DNA from: an uncultured Mucispirillum sp.
GTDB taxonomy: Bacteria > Chrysiogenota > Deferribacteres > Deferribacterales > Mucispirillaceae
DNA: 24,231 nt
Reading direction: 5' to 3'
Assembly (NCBI GenBank): GCA_937890655.1
Contig: CALADT010000046.1
Location: forward strand, 1-24,231
The notes under the pieces were generated by a model. It was not told the origin of the DNA and did not search any database. It saw nothing but the letters and a program-made list of their open reading frames with translations. The position numbers and the translations under genes were made by a program. Below are positions 7,649 through 15,292 of this stretch, in pieces (the first letter of the stretch is position 1; each line of letters opens with the position of its first letter).

Positions 7649-8732
7649 CACTATAAAATGTGTTGATGTGGATATAGAAAAAGTAAAAGAAGCCTGTAAC
7701 AACCCTTTTATGGCAGAACCATTACCTAATCAGTTGCAGAATATGGAAAACATTTTACTTATTTGTAGCCCTGATATTAGCGAAAATGTATATGACTATA
7801 TAATAGATTTATGTAGTGGGAAAAATATTAGTATTATTTCACAAAATATTCCTTCTAAATTTAAAGAATATGAAGTGGTTTTTAATAATACATGTGTAGA
7901 TGATTACGAATTTTTTGGTGCCTGTGCTGGTAGAGCAGCTATGCTTTTACATAATTCTTTAAAAAATTATGATATAGTTATAACAGTTAGCTCTGTAATG
8001 ATGAATACTTTTGGTGGTTTTTTAGGAAGTATTGCAACACTTTTTACAAACACAACAGCTAATAAAACTATATCACAAATGATTAAATATGCTTTACAAG
8101 ACAGTCTTTATAGTATACAAAAACTCCACTCTGGTGTTACAATACGTAACCCAATTTATGAAAGTATGAGAGAAGGTATTATTACTGCCGGTAAATCTAT
8201 CCACTCTTTTGCTATAAATATTGTTTCAGATTATGCCTTTGAAGAACAAATTAGTAAAGATGTATATGCTGGTGATTTATTTATTAGCCAAATAGAAGCA
8301 CAAAATAACATATCAAAATTTTATAAAACCCTTGTGCCAGCAGTTTCTTATGACGGTATAACTGTAAAAATGCAATGCTATAATAATGTTATTTATTTTA
8401 TATCACTTGTGGAAACAGCTTGTAGGTATCTTTTAAAAGGCGGCAGACTATTAATTGAAATTGATGATATGAAATCTTTTGGTAATAAAGCTTTTCAAGA
8501 TGTATTTTATAATAACAATACCCTTGAAGAAATGATTGAATATATTAATGATGATAATTACATGGAAGTATTTTATGCTTTTATTTTAAAATACTATACT
8601 TCCCATTACCATATAGCATTACCAGAAAATGATAAACTAAATGGTGTCTTAAAACAGGCAGGTTTAAACCCAATGCGTAAAATAGAATTAAACAGCTTTT
8701 TAGGTAACTGCAATAATACAACTACTATATAA
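7611..8732 (+). CDS. LarA-family (nickel-dependent lactate racemase-like) protein, divergent
   Basis: LarA enzymes racemise 2-hydroxy acids with a nickel-pincer cofactor held by histidines and a lysine. This 373-residue protein follows the LarA layout. It has an N-terminal KVKEACNNPFMAEPLPNQL (compare AL.NPIGSPPL.EL), then a Rossmann-like ENILLICSPDIS. YDIVITVSSVMMNTFGGFLG (119-138) matches ADLVI.VG...PH.FAGFSGG. NPIYESM, INIVSDYA and VYAGDLF match NPV..D, NVV and VFAGD. LLKGGRLLIEI comes near the C-terminus. However, the EPH histidine is replaced (MMNT), and no lysine occupies the GGGKS site (FLGSIATLF). It may therefore be a non-racemase relative. The ATG at 7611 has GGAG seven bases upstream, which supports the 38-base overlap with moaA. 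LarA is a recognition by motif order, not by close identity. Confidence 0.65.
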   Translation: MILNGQCLRLADNTIKCVDVDIEKVKEACNNPFMAEPLPNQLQNMENILLICSPDISENVYDYIIDLCSGKNISIISQNIPSKFKEYEVVFNNTCVDDYEFFGACAGRAAMLLHNSLKNYDIVITVSSVMMNTFGGFLGSIATLFTNTTANKTISQMIKYALQDSLYSIQKLHSGVTIRNPIYESMREGIITAGKSIHSFAINIVSDYAFEEQISKDVYAGDLFISQIEAQNNISKFYKTLVPAVSYDGITVKMQCYNNVIYFISLVETACRYLLKGGRLLIEIDDMKSFGNKAFQDVFYNNNTLEEMIEYINDDNYMEVFYAFILKYYTSHYHIALPENDKLNGVLKQAGLNPMRKIELNSFLGNCNNTTTI

Positions 8733-8744
8733 AAAGAGTTTATT

Positions 8745-9452
8745 ATGAGCGAAATAGAAAAAAAAGTATTAATTGTAGATGACGATAAAGAAATATGCGA
8801 ACTACTAAAAATGTTCCTAACACTTGAAAAATACCAAGTTGTATATGCAAATACAGGTATGGAAGGAATAGAGCTTTGTAGAAATGGCAATTTTGATGTG
8901 GTTTTACTTGATATTTCTCTGCCTGATATTTCAGGACAACAGCTTTGTAAACTAATGCGTCAAGAAAGCGATATACCTATTATTATGGTTTCAGCAAATG
9001 ATAGTGTTTCTGATAAAGTTATTTGTTTAGAATATGGTGCTGATGATTATATTTCAAAACCATTTGAAAATATGGAACTTATGGCACGTATAAAAGCCGT
9101 GTTAAGGCGTGTAGATAAGCATAATGATGTATCAGAAGAAGAAAATGGTATTATACAATTTCATGAGTATAAAATTGATTATAATACAAGAACAGTGAAA
9201 GATTTAGATAATAAAGAACTAAACCTAACACCTAAAGAATTTGATTTATTAATATATTTTGCAAAACATATTGGGGAAACATTACACAGGGATAGTATTA
9301 TTGAAGACTTGTGGGGCAAAAATACTCTTTATCGTTGGAGTAGAAGCCTTGATGTTCATGTGCAAAATTTAAGACAAAAAATAGAACGTAACCCAAAAAA
9401 CCCGTCTATTATACAAACAGTATCTGGTGTTGGGTATAAAATATCAAAATAA
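8745..9452 (+). CDS. OmpR/PhoB-class response regulator
   Basis: This is a DNA-binding response regulator of 235 residues. The receiver domain (about 6-118) has the acidic pair D12/D13 region, the phosphorylation site D56 in VVLLDISLP, S83 in MVSAND and K105 in ISKPF. The winged-helix output domain (about 140-233) contains LTPKEFDLLIYFAKHIGETL, then LDVHVQNLRQKIE and IQTVSGVGYKI. It lies 12 bases after the LarA-like gene and 17 bases before the exported-protein gene, so it is part of the tat-moaA operon. No histidine kinase is adjacent, so it is an orphan here. It could control the operon or its molybdoenzyme targets; that is inference. Confidence 0.92.
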   Translation: MSEIEKKVLIVDDDKEICELLKMFLTLEKYQVVYANTGMEGIELCRNGNFDVVLLDISLPDISGQQLCKLMRQESDIPIIMVSANDSVSDKVICLEYGADDYISKPFENMELMARIKAVLRRVDKHNDVSEEENGIIQFHEYKIDYNTRTVKDLDNKELNLTPKEFDLLIYFAKHIGETLHRDSIIEDLWGKNTLYRWSRSLDVHVQNLRQKIERNPKNPSIIQTVSGVGYKISK

Positions 9453-9469
9453 ATGAAGGCCTAAATATC

Positions 9470-10465
9470 ATGAAAAAATATATTATATTACTTGTTTTTA
9501 TATACTTATTTCCTATAAACAGCTTTGCATTAGTGAATACTGATTTATATACTCAGCAAAATATTTCAGGCACATATATAGAAAGTGGTTATGCCGATAT
9601 TATGCTACAACGTAATGCAAAAAACGTTATTATGGAAGTATTATATAACCAAATAACAAACTATATTTTTGAAAATACGGACCCTGTAACGGCAAATAAA
9701 TTAAGCATATTTATGCCTAATAATATTCAAGAATGCGATGATGAATATATTGATAATATGGATAAAGAAGTGCCACTTAACTATTCTGATGAAGTGTTAT
9801 ATATTTGCAGGGAAGATGTTTACACAAATAACCTTACATATTTAATAAAAGAAACATCAGTAATAAGTAAAGGTTCATACAATATACTTTTAGAAAATAT
9901 GTTTAAACATAAAACAAAAGATATTGTAAATATGCAGGACTTTTCAATGGATAAACTTATATCTATTTTAGTTTCTAATAATTTAATGTCTTTTAATGGA
10001 ATGCTGTTTTTTGATTCTCAAACCAATATACCTTTTAATAACATAAAATGCGAAAATAACCATATACCACTAAACATTATTAACTATAAAAATCAAAATA
10101 TAATAGATAATGTTACAATAAATAATAAACAATATTTTTTACAAGGCTGCCTTGTAAAAAACAAACAAAACTTCTTTAAATATATTATGGTATATGAAAA
10201 AAATAACGATAATTATGTGCTTTTTGAACGTATTCCACTTTATAATCATTATTTTCAGCAAGAAAAAAAATTTTTAAATGATAATGTAATCTATGGCTTA
10301 GTTAACCGTAACCATTTATTATTTAAAGAGCTTTTAGCAGAAGATACATTTTTATCTTTTGATTTTATTTTTACTAGGAATAATATATTTCTTTTAAGCT
10401 ATATTTTAATTAATAAATCCCATTCTGAAAACATAATAGTGAAATATGCAATACTAACCAAATAG
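9470..10465 (+). CDS. Exported protein of unknown function
   Basis: The 331-residue protein starts with a clear Sec signal peptide (MKKYIILLVFIYLFPINSFA, probable cleavage after residue 20). The mature part is rich in Asn, Ile, Tyr and Lys. It has four well-separated cysteines (in QECDD, YICRED, IKCENN and QGCLVK) that could form disulfides in the periplasm. No membrane helix follows the signal peptide. I do not recognise a family. It is the last gene of the tatB-tatC-moaA-larA-like-regulator operon, with GAAGG ten bases before the ATG. The signal lacks a twin-arginine motif, so it is not itself a Tat substrate. Confidence 0.8.
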   Translation: MKKYIILLVFIYLFPINSFALVNTDLYTQQNISGTYIESGYADIMLQRNAKNVIMEVLYNQITNYIFENTDPVTANKLSIFMPNNIQECDDEYIDNMDKEVPLNYSDEVLYICREDVYTNNLTYLIKETSVISKGSYNILLENMFKHKTKDIVNMQDFSMDKLISILVSNNLMSFNGMLFFDSQTNIPFNNIKCENNHIPLNIINYKNQNIIDNVTINNKQYFLQGCLVKNKQNFFKYIMVYEKNNDNYVLFERIPLYNHYFQQEKKFLNDNVIYGLVNRNHLLFKELLAEDTFLSFDFIFTRNNIFLLSYILINKSHSENIIVKYAILTK

Positions 10466-10500
10466 AAAAAATACTCACTAGGTCAAATACTAAAGCATTA

Positions 10501-10574
10501 TAAGTAGAACAATAATGTATATATATATATTATATATACTATGGTTTATTTATAAACTATTATATTTCTACTTA
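10501..10574. repeat. Nested palindromic element
   Basis: The outer arms, 10501-10516 and 10559-10574, pair over 16 bases with two mismatches (TAAGTAGAA against TTCTACTTA is perfect). Inside lie a TA-alternating hairpin (GTATATATA against TATATATAC) and a second one, GTTTAT/ATAAAC. It starts 36 bases after the exported-protein gene. It could act as a bidirectional terminator or a cruciform, but its stems are almost all A/T. Confidence 0.55.
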
Positions 10575-10904
10575 ATTGCCTATTATTGATTTTGTATGAT
10601 TATATTATATATTCTTTTAAAAGCCATTAATAATAAATTATCATATTATAACTTACAAGATTTTCTAGTATAATCTATACTATATTTTTAACATATAAAC
10701 CATTTCTTAATTTGGCTATATTTAAATTATTTTAAGAGTAGTTTATTCTATAAATTGATTTACTTACTTTCATAAACTATCTTTTGTTATATAAATTATA
10801 CATATCATATTATAATTTTTATATAGCTATACATAATAATTTATCATAATTACTATTTCTAAAAAAACATATGTAGCTTTAATAATTTAATATATTTATT
10901 TGCA

Positions 10905-10950
10905 TATAAAAAAATACTGCAAAACTATAGCACTATAATTTTACAGTATT
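10905..10950 (-). terminator. Hairpin terminator for the DUF4241 gene
   Basis: Bases 10913-10930 and 10933-10950 form an 18-pair stem with two mismatches and the two-base centre CA. Read on the minus strand, the hairpin is followed by a run of T's, as in a Rho-independent terminator. It lies about 50 bases after the stop of the gene ending at 11003. The stem is A/T-rich, which weakens it. Confidence 0.6.
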
Positions 10951-10963
10951 AAAAGTAGACGGA

Positions 10964-10986
10964 TTTTGCCTTTCTTTTAGGCAAAA
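10964..10986. repeat. Perfect 8-base inverted repeat near the DUF4241 stop
   Basis: TTTTGCCT and AGGCAAAA flank a seven-base loop. On neither strand is it followed by a good T run directly after the stem, so I call it a hairpin and not a terminator. It may assist the hairpin at 10913-10950. Confidence 0.5.
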
Positions 10987-11002
10987 ACTGTTTAATTTTA
11001 TT

Positions 11003-11731
11003 TTAGTCTTCAGTTAGCTCTACATCTATAAACTGAATAAGTAACTGACAAATATTGCCTTCCTTATCTTCTGCTACATATACTGGATAATAGCCGTCTG
11101 GCTCTGGTGATGAAAATAGAATTGCATTATTTTTATCACTTATTTTTATATTAGCAAAATCACCATCTGGATATTGGTATTTTGGGTTTTCTTTTGCACT
11201 TTTTTCTAACTCTTTGGAATAAATGTCTGTATAAGCATCAAAATCTTCATCCTGCTCTTCGCTTTTTACTAATTTTGCTGCTAACTGGTTATAAGCGTCC
11301 CTATCCATAAAACTTGCAAGGCCAGTATCTACTATTATACCAAAAAAATCACCCTGCTCTTTTATTTCCGATAAATCTTCTATACCGTATAAGGCTTCCC
11401 TATACGTTACAGGAACATTTTCATTAAACTTAACTTTAACAACAGCTATCTGGCTTTCCATTTCTTCCTGCTCTACTACAAATGATGCAGTTACAGGGAA
11501 ATTTCCTTTTGGGAAAGTATCAAAAAAAGGTTGTATATCATGGTCCAAACAAGAAGTAGGGTCGCAACATACTATTTCACCTGAAGTAATATTTAAATTA
11601 CCCAATTCAACTGTATCTATTTTACAACCTGCTATTTCTGTTTCTGTAAAATACTTTTCTAAAGAACTTTCAGGGCACATTATCCCTTTTTTATTGTTAT
11701 ACTCATTAAGCCAGTTTTTATCAACGCTCAT
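11003..11731 (-). CDS. DUF4241 domain protein
   Basis: This 242-residue acidic, soluble protein has the layout I associate with DUF4241. An early strand block reads LGNLNITSGEIVCCDP, then QPFFDTFPKGNFPVTASF. The C-terminal block is ILFSSPEPDGYYPVYVAEDKEG, followed by a hydrophobic strand. Its biochemical function is unknown. The ATG at 11731 has GGAG six bases upstream. It stands 123 bases downstream of the hemY-type gene, so it could be read from its own promoter or by read-through. A cysteine pair (CCDP) and a further Cys occur near residues 55-62; I would not infer metal binding from these. Confidence 0.75.
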   Translation of the reverse strand: MSVDKNWLNEYNNKKGIMCPESSLEKYFTETEIAGCKIDTVELGNLNITSGEIVCCDPTSCLDHDIQPFFDTFPKGNFPVTASFVVEQEEMESQIAVVKVKFNENVPVTYREALYGIEDLSEIKEQGDFFGIIVDTGLASFMDRDAYNQLAAKLVKSEEQDEDFDAYTDIYSKELEKSAKENPKYQYPDGDFANIKISDKNNAILFSSPEPDGYYPVYVAEDKEGNICQLLIQFIDVELTED

Positions 11732-11854
11732 TTATTACTCCATATACATAATATGTAACATTTTTATTCATTTGTCAATAAAATAAAACTTTTTTATTTC
11801 TCCTTATTTATCAATCAGTTATACAAGTCAACAAATAAATATCAAATGTTTTTT

Positions 11855-13222
11855 TTATAAATTTTCTTCTATTTTTTCTGCAATTATTTTGCTTGTTTTA
11901 GTGCAATCGTTTAACCCTATACCATAAAGCACGTTACCACCTACATAGAAGTTACCTAATTTTGAAGATATTTCTTCTATTTTTGCAACTTTTTCTCTAT
12001 GGCCTACATGGTATTGTGGTATAGCTTTCATAACTTTAAAATACTGCACCATATAAGGGTCTTTTTTTACACCTAATACTTTTGTAACATCTTCTATACA
12101 TATTTTTAAAAGTTCTTCTTCGCTTTTTTCCATAAGTGCATGGTTTGTGTCCCCACCTGCCATAATTCGTAAAAACTTCTTACCACTTGGTGCCTGCACA
12201 GGGAACATGCTTGATGTAAATAATGCACCTAAAATACGCATATTTTCTTGTTTTGGAATAAGGTAGCCAAAACCATTTAAGTCGTTTTCTATACTATCAC
12301 TATCAAAACCTAAACCTGCTACAAACATTGGAGCATATGGAATAGTTGATAATACTTCTGATAATTCACTATCTAGCTCTTTTAAAAATTTTGCACTAGC
12401 ATAAGCAGGAGCACATACTGATAATACATCAAACTCATACTCTTTACTGCCACTTGAAACTATATATTTATTATCTTTTTTAGTAACAGATGTTACAGGG
12501 CTTTCCAAATGGATTTTTACACCTTTTTTTTCTGCTGATTTTGCTAAATCTTTTACAGCTTCCCCCATACCACCTTCGTATGTAGTTAATACGCCTCCAG
12601 GGCCTGCAGGGCCGCTTTTCTTTTTAGGTTTTTTAATCATACCTTTTATTAAGCCGCCGTATGTTTTTTCTAAATCTGCAATAACAGGAAAACAAGACTC
12701 TAAACTCATTTTCTCAGGGTCCCCAGCAAATATACCTGAAACCATAGGCCCAATTAAATAATCAAGTGCTTCTTTACCTAATCTTCTTGTGGCAAAAGAA
12801 GATAATGTTTCATCGCTATCATCTTTTTTTTGTGCTACAAATATTTCTTTTGCAATACGCATTTTACCACTAAAACTTAAAAGTTTTGATGATAAAAAGG
12901 CACCTGCTCCTTCTGGAAGTCGTTGTAGCTGGTTATATCTTTGTATATATCTTATTCTTGCTTTGTCGTTACTTTTTACAAGTTTTTCTAATAAATTAGC
13001 TTCTTGAAATACTTCTAATGTAAATGGTTTACTATCTAAAAAACCATTTGTGCCGGATTCTATTACATAGCCGTCTTTATGAACGGAATCTATTGTTCCA
13101 CCAAGCCTTTTATCTGCTTCTAATAATGTTACTTCAATATCTTTTCCCTGTTCTTTTAATACCCCTAGCTTAACAGCTAAAGATACACCTGAAATACCAC
13201 CACCAATAATTCCTATTTTCAT
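11855..13222 (-). CDS. hemY: FAD-dependent protoporphyrinogen/coproporphyrinogen oxidase (HemY type)
   Basis: This flavoprotein oxidises protoporphyrinogen IX (or coproporphyrinogen III in the alternative branch) during haem synthesis. The N-terminus MKIGIIGGGISGVSLAVKLG is the FAD dinucleotide-binding fold, followed by LEADKRLGGTIDS. The family region YVIESGTNGFLDSKP and the block LIGPMVSGIFAGDPEKMSLE are both typical, and the C-terminal GNVLYGIGLNDC binds FAD. The open frame extends 14 codons further upstream, but AGGAG lies six bases before the ATG at 13222, and that start clears the preceding gene by 13 bases. This gives 455 residues, normal length. It is last in a seven-gene operon. Databases may name it hemG; the E. 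coli HemG flavodoxin-like enzyme is unrelated. Confidence 0.92.
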   Translation of the reverse strand: MKIGIIGGGISGVSLAVKLGVLKEQGKDIEVTLLEADKRLGGTIDSVHKDGYVIESGTNGFLDSKPFTLEVFQEANLLEKLVKSNDKARIRYIQRYNQLQRLPEGAGAFLSSKLLSFSGKMRIAKEIFVAQKKDDSDETLSSFATRRLGKEALDYLIGPMVSGIFAGDPEKMSLESCFPVIADLEKTYGGLIKGMIKKPKKKSGPAGPGGVLTTYEGGMGEAVKDLAKSAEKKGVKIHLESPVTSVTKKDNKYIVSSGSKEYEFDVLSVCAPAYASAKFLKELDSELSEVLSTIPYAPMFVAGLGFDSDSIENDLNGFGYLIPKQENMRILGALFTSSMFPVQAPSGKKFLRIMAGGDTNHALMEKSEEELLKICIEDVTKVLGVKKDPYMVQYFKVMKAIPQYHVGHREKVAKIEEISSKLGNFYVGGNVLYGIGLNDCTKTSKIIAEKIEENL

Positions 13223-13235
13223 ATTACACTCCTTA

Positions 13236-14402
13236 TTACTGCACAGGACAGGTATATATATCATCAGGAGAAATTACTGGCACAACTGCATAACTTACAT
13301 TTCCCGCTAATTTTACCCGCCTGCATACTAATTTATAATCATCATAACTTAACATGCCCTTACCTTGAAAAGATTTGGACTGAAGTTTCATAATAACTGC
13401 TTTTTCATTACCTACTGCTTTTACAGCTGCTGCTGCAATATTACCTATATACTCTGCAGATTCAACTCTTGCTAATTTTTGTTCATCGCTTATTTGTTCA
13501 AAATAGCCCATTACAGCAAAATAGTCTGCACCTGCTTCTTTTAGTGTAGACATTTTTTGAGAATACCATGAAAGTGCTTCTTTTTCATGTATTGGTGTTT
13601 CATAATATATATTTGCTGCAAACTTTATTTTTGGGTTATGGGTTTTTGCTCGCTCTTTTAATTCTTTAAAAAGAAGTGATAATTGAGTGTTTTTCCACTC
13701 TGCCCATACATAAAAGTTTTCATTATATTCAGAAAATAATTTTCTGCCGTTATATTCTTTTATTTTATTGAAAAAACTCTCTTTTTTTACTTCTATACCT
13801 GTTTCTTCTTTAAAAAGTGATGCTGCGTATTTATCACTACCTTCGCTATATTTTATAATAAAATCATCTTGAAATAATATACCGTCTATTTCGTATTTTG
13901 CTAAATCTTCAAATAACCCAAGTAATGTATCACGCACTTCTTTTTTAAATATATTAGCACCATAGCCTTCTACATCACTTCCTGATGCACTTAAACTCAT
14001 ACTTATATTTTCTTTTGTTTTTAAAAATGATAAACTTCTTGTAGCCATCCACGCATAAAGTTTTACGTTATTATCATGGGCTGCTTTTACAACTTCCCCT
14101 AATAAATTATTTACTGTGCATGCATGCTCTGTTTCATAATAAACACCACTTTCGCATGCAGGCTCTATTCCTAAATGGCTTCTATCTTTACTGTTATGAA
14201 ATACCCTAAAAAAAACAGTGTCTATTCCTCTTTCACTAATTTCTTTAAAATATTCATTTAGTTTACCATTATATGATTTATCCAGCACAAAAACTTGTGC
14301 GCCGTTTATTCTATATATTTCTTCACTAGATACTAGTGTTTCTGCAAAAGTATTATTAGTAAAAAGTATATATATTATAAATGTAAAAAATAGTTTTTTC
14401 AT
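13236..14402 (-). CDS. Exported TIM-barrel protein, GHL13/PgaB C-terminal-like
   Basis: The 388-residue protein has a signal peptide (residues 1-20, ending NNTFA). The rest resembles the putative glycoside hydrolase domain seen in the C-terminal half of PgaB (GHL13 type). Features are GIDTVFFRVF near residue 60, VKLYAWMATRSLSF near 114, and the signature EIDGILFQDDFIIKYSEGSD with D179 and D180, matching the PgaB DG..FHDD region. KIKFAANIYY and YFAVMGYF follow as barrel strands. The NodB deacetylase half of PgaB is absent. It probably acts on a polysaccharide in the periplasm or outside the cell; the substrate is unknown. It lies 24 bases after the SPOR gene and 13 bases before hemY. Confidence 0.75.
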   Translation of the reverse strand: MKKLFFTFIIYILFTNNTFAETLVSSEEIYRINGAQVFVLDKSYNGKLNEYFKEISERGIDTVFFRVFHNSKDRSHLGIEPACESGVYYETEHACTVNNLLGEVVKAAHDNNVKLYAWMATRSLSFLKTKENISMSLSASGSDVEGYGANIFKKEVRDTLLGLFEDLAKYEIDGILFQDDFIIKYSEGSDKYAASLFKEETGIEVKKESFFNKIKEYNGRKLFSEYNENFYVWAEWKNTQLSLLFKELKERAKTHNPKIKFAANIYYETPIHEKEALSWYSQKMSTLKEAGADYFAVMGYFEQISDEQKLARVESAEYIGNIAAAAVKAVGNEKAVIMKLQSKSFQGKGMLSYDDYKLVCRRVKLAGNVSYAVVPVISPDDIYTCPVQ

Positions 14403-14426
14403 ATATTTTTAGTTTTTTCTAACCTT

Positions 14427-15290
14427 TTAATTATTTTTAGTAACTTTTGGTTTTATTTTAAACTCTCTTTCCACTTGGTTTGCAATTTGTGCTGCTTCTT
14501 CTCTTGTGGAGCTAACACCAAGCCTTACCCTATACCATGTTTTACCATTAATAACCACTTGAGTAATAAAAACATCTGGATATTTACTTCTGTATTTTGC
14601 AGCCTCTTTTTCAGCCGATGCTTTTGACTGCACAGCTAAAAGCTGAACAACATAATTACCACTAACTTTAGGTTGTGCAACTTTTACAGGCTCTTTTTTA
14701 ACTTCTTGTTTTACCTGAGATTTAGGAGTTTCCTTTTTAACCTGTGGTTGTTGTTTTGACTCTGCTTTTGGTTTTGCTGTTACTACTTCCTGTCTTTCAG
14801 GTTTTGGTTGTTCTTTTATCACTTCTTTAGAAGGTGTTTGCTCTTTTGCAACTTGTTTCGGAGTTTCTTCTTTAATAGGTGCAATAGGAGTAGTTTCTCT
14901 AACAGGTTCTACTTTATTTTCAGTAGGAATAACAGGCATAACAGGAGTTTGTGCCACTTCCATTTCATTTGTATCTTCTACTACAATATTATTATTCATA
15001 TTATCTTCTTCTGTTACAGGTGGGGTAGTAGTTATTCTTATATTATCGCCATCTGGAGTAACTTCATCTGATTGTTCATCTATTGATGTAAATGTTAGTG
15101 TATCCCCCTCTGATGGGTTAGTGGTAATATCTTTTGGTTTTTCATTTTCCACAACTGGCACTTCTGTATTACTTGAGAAAACTTTACCTGTTAAGTATGC
15201 TATACCATATATTGTTATACCAAAACATACTAACACTACAAATATAATTAATATCATATCCCTAAAAGAATTTTTATTATTTTCGCCCAT
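14427..15290 (-). CDS. SPOR-domain inner-membrane protein
   Basis: The 287-residue protein has one N-terminal membrane helix (about 12-34, after a short cytosolic start), a long Pro/Glu/Lys/Thr-rich periplasmic linker (about 40-205), and a C-terminal SPOR domain (about 208-285). The domain reads NYVVQLLAVQSKASAEKEA, then WYRVRLGVSSTREEAAQIAN. SPOR domains bind glycan strands lacking stem peptides at division sites, so a cell-envelope or division role is likely. The layout is like FtsN or DedD, but I cannot assign one. It starts 2 bases after the argS stop, indicating tight coupling. Confidence 0.88.
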   Translation of the reverse strand: MGENNKNSFRDMILIIFVVLVCFGITIYGIAYLTGKVFSSNTEVPVVENEKPKDITTNPSEGDTLTFTSIDEQSDEVTPDGDNIRITTTPPVTEEDNMNNNIVVEDTNEMEVAQTPVMPVIPTENKVEPVRETTPIAPIKEETPKQVAKEQTPSKEVIKEQPKPERQEVVTAKPKAESKQQPQVKKETPKSQVKQEVKKEPVKVAQPKVSGNYVVQLLAVQSKASAEKEAAKYRSKYPDVFITQVVINGKTWYRVRLGVSSTREEAAQIANQVEREFKIKPKVTKNN

Positions 15291-15292
15291 TT

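Larger units (their letters stand above)
10466..11002 (+). other. Convergent intergenic region, palindrome-rich
   Basis: No gene is visible in these 537 bases between two converging genes. The content is very A/T-rich, with several inverted repeats, of which the three clearest are listed separately. Nothing here encodes a plausible protein or RNA gene that I can recognise. Confidence 0.6.

Noticed and set aside
13222..13264. Longer start for the hemY-type gene, adding 14 residues
   Set aside because: It would overlap the preceding gene by 29 bases and has no ribosome site; AGGAG precedes the ATG at 13222, which begins directly at the FAD fold.
14808..15071. Plus-strand ORF opposite the SPOR gene
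   Set aside because: It is an antisense shadow of the low-complexity Pro/Lys/Glu linker, with an improbable Phe/Asn/Arg-rich composition and no start signals.
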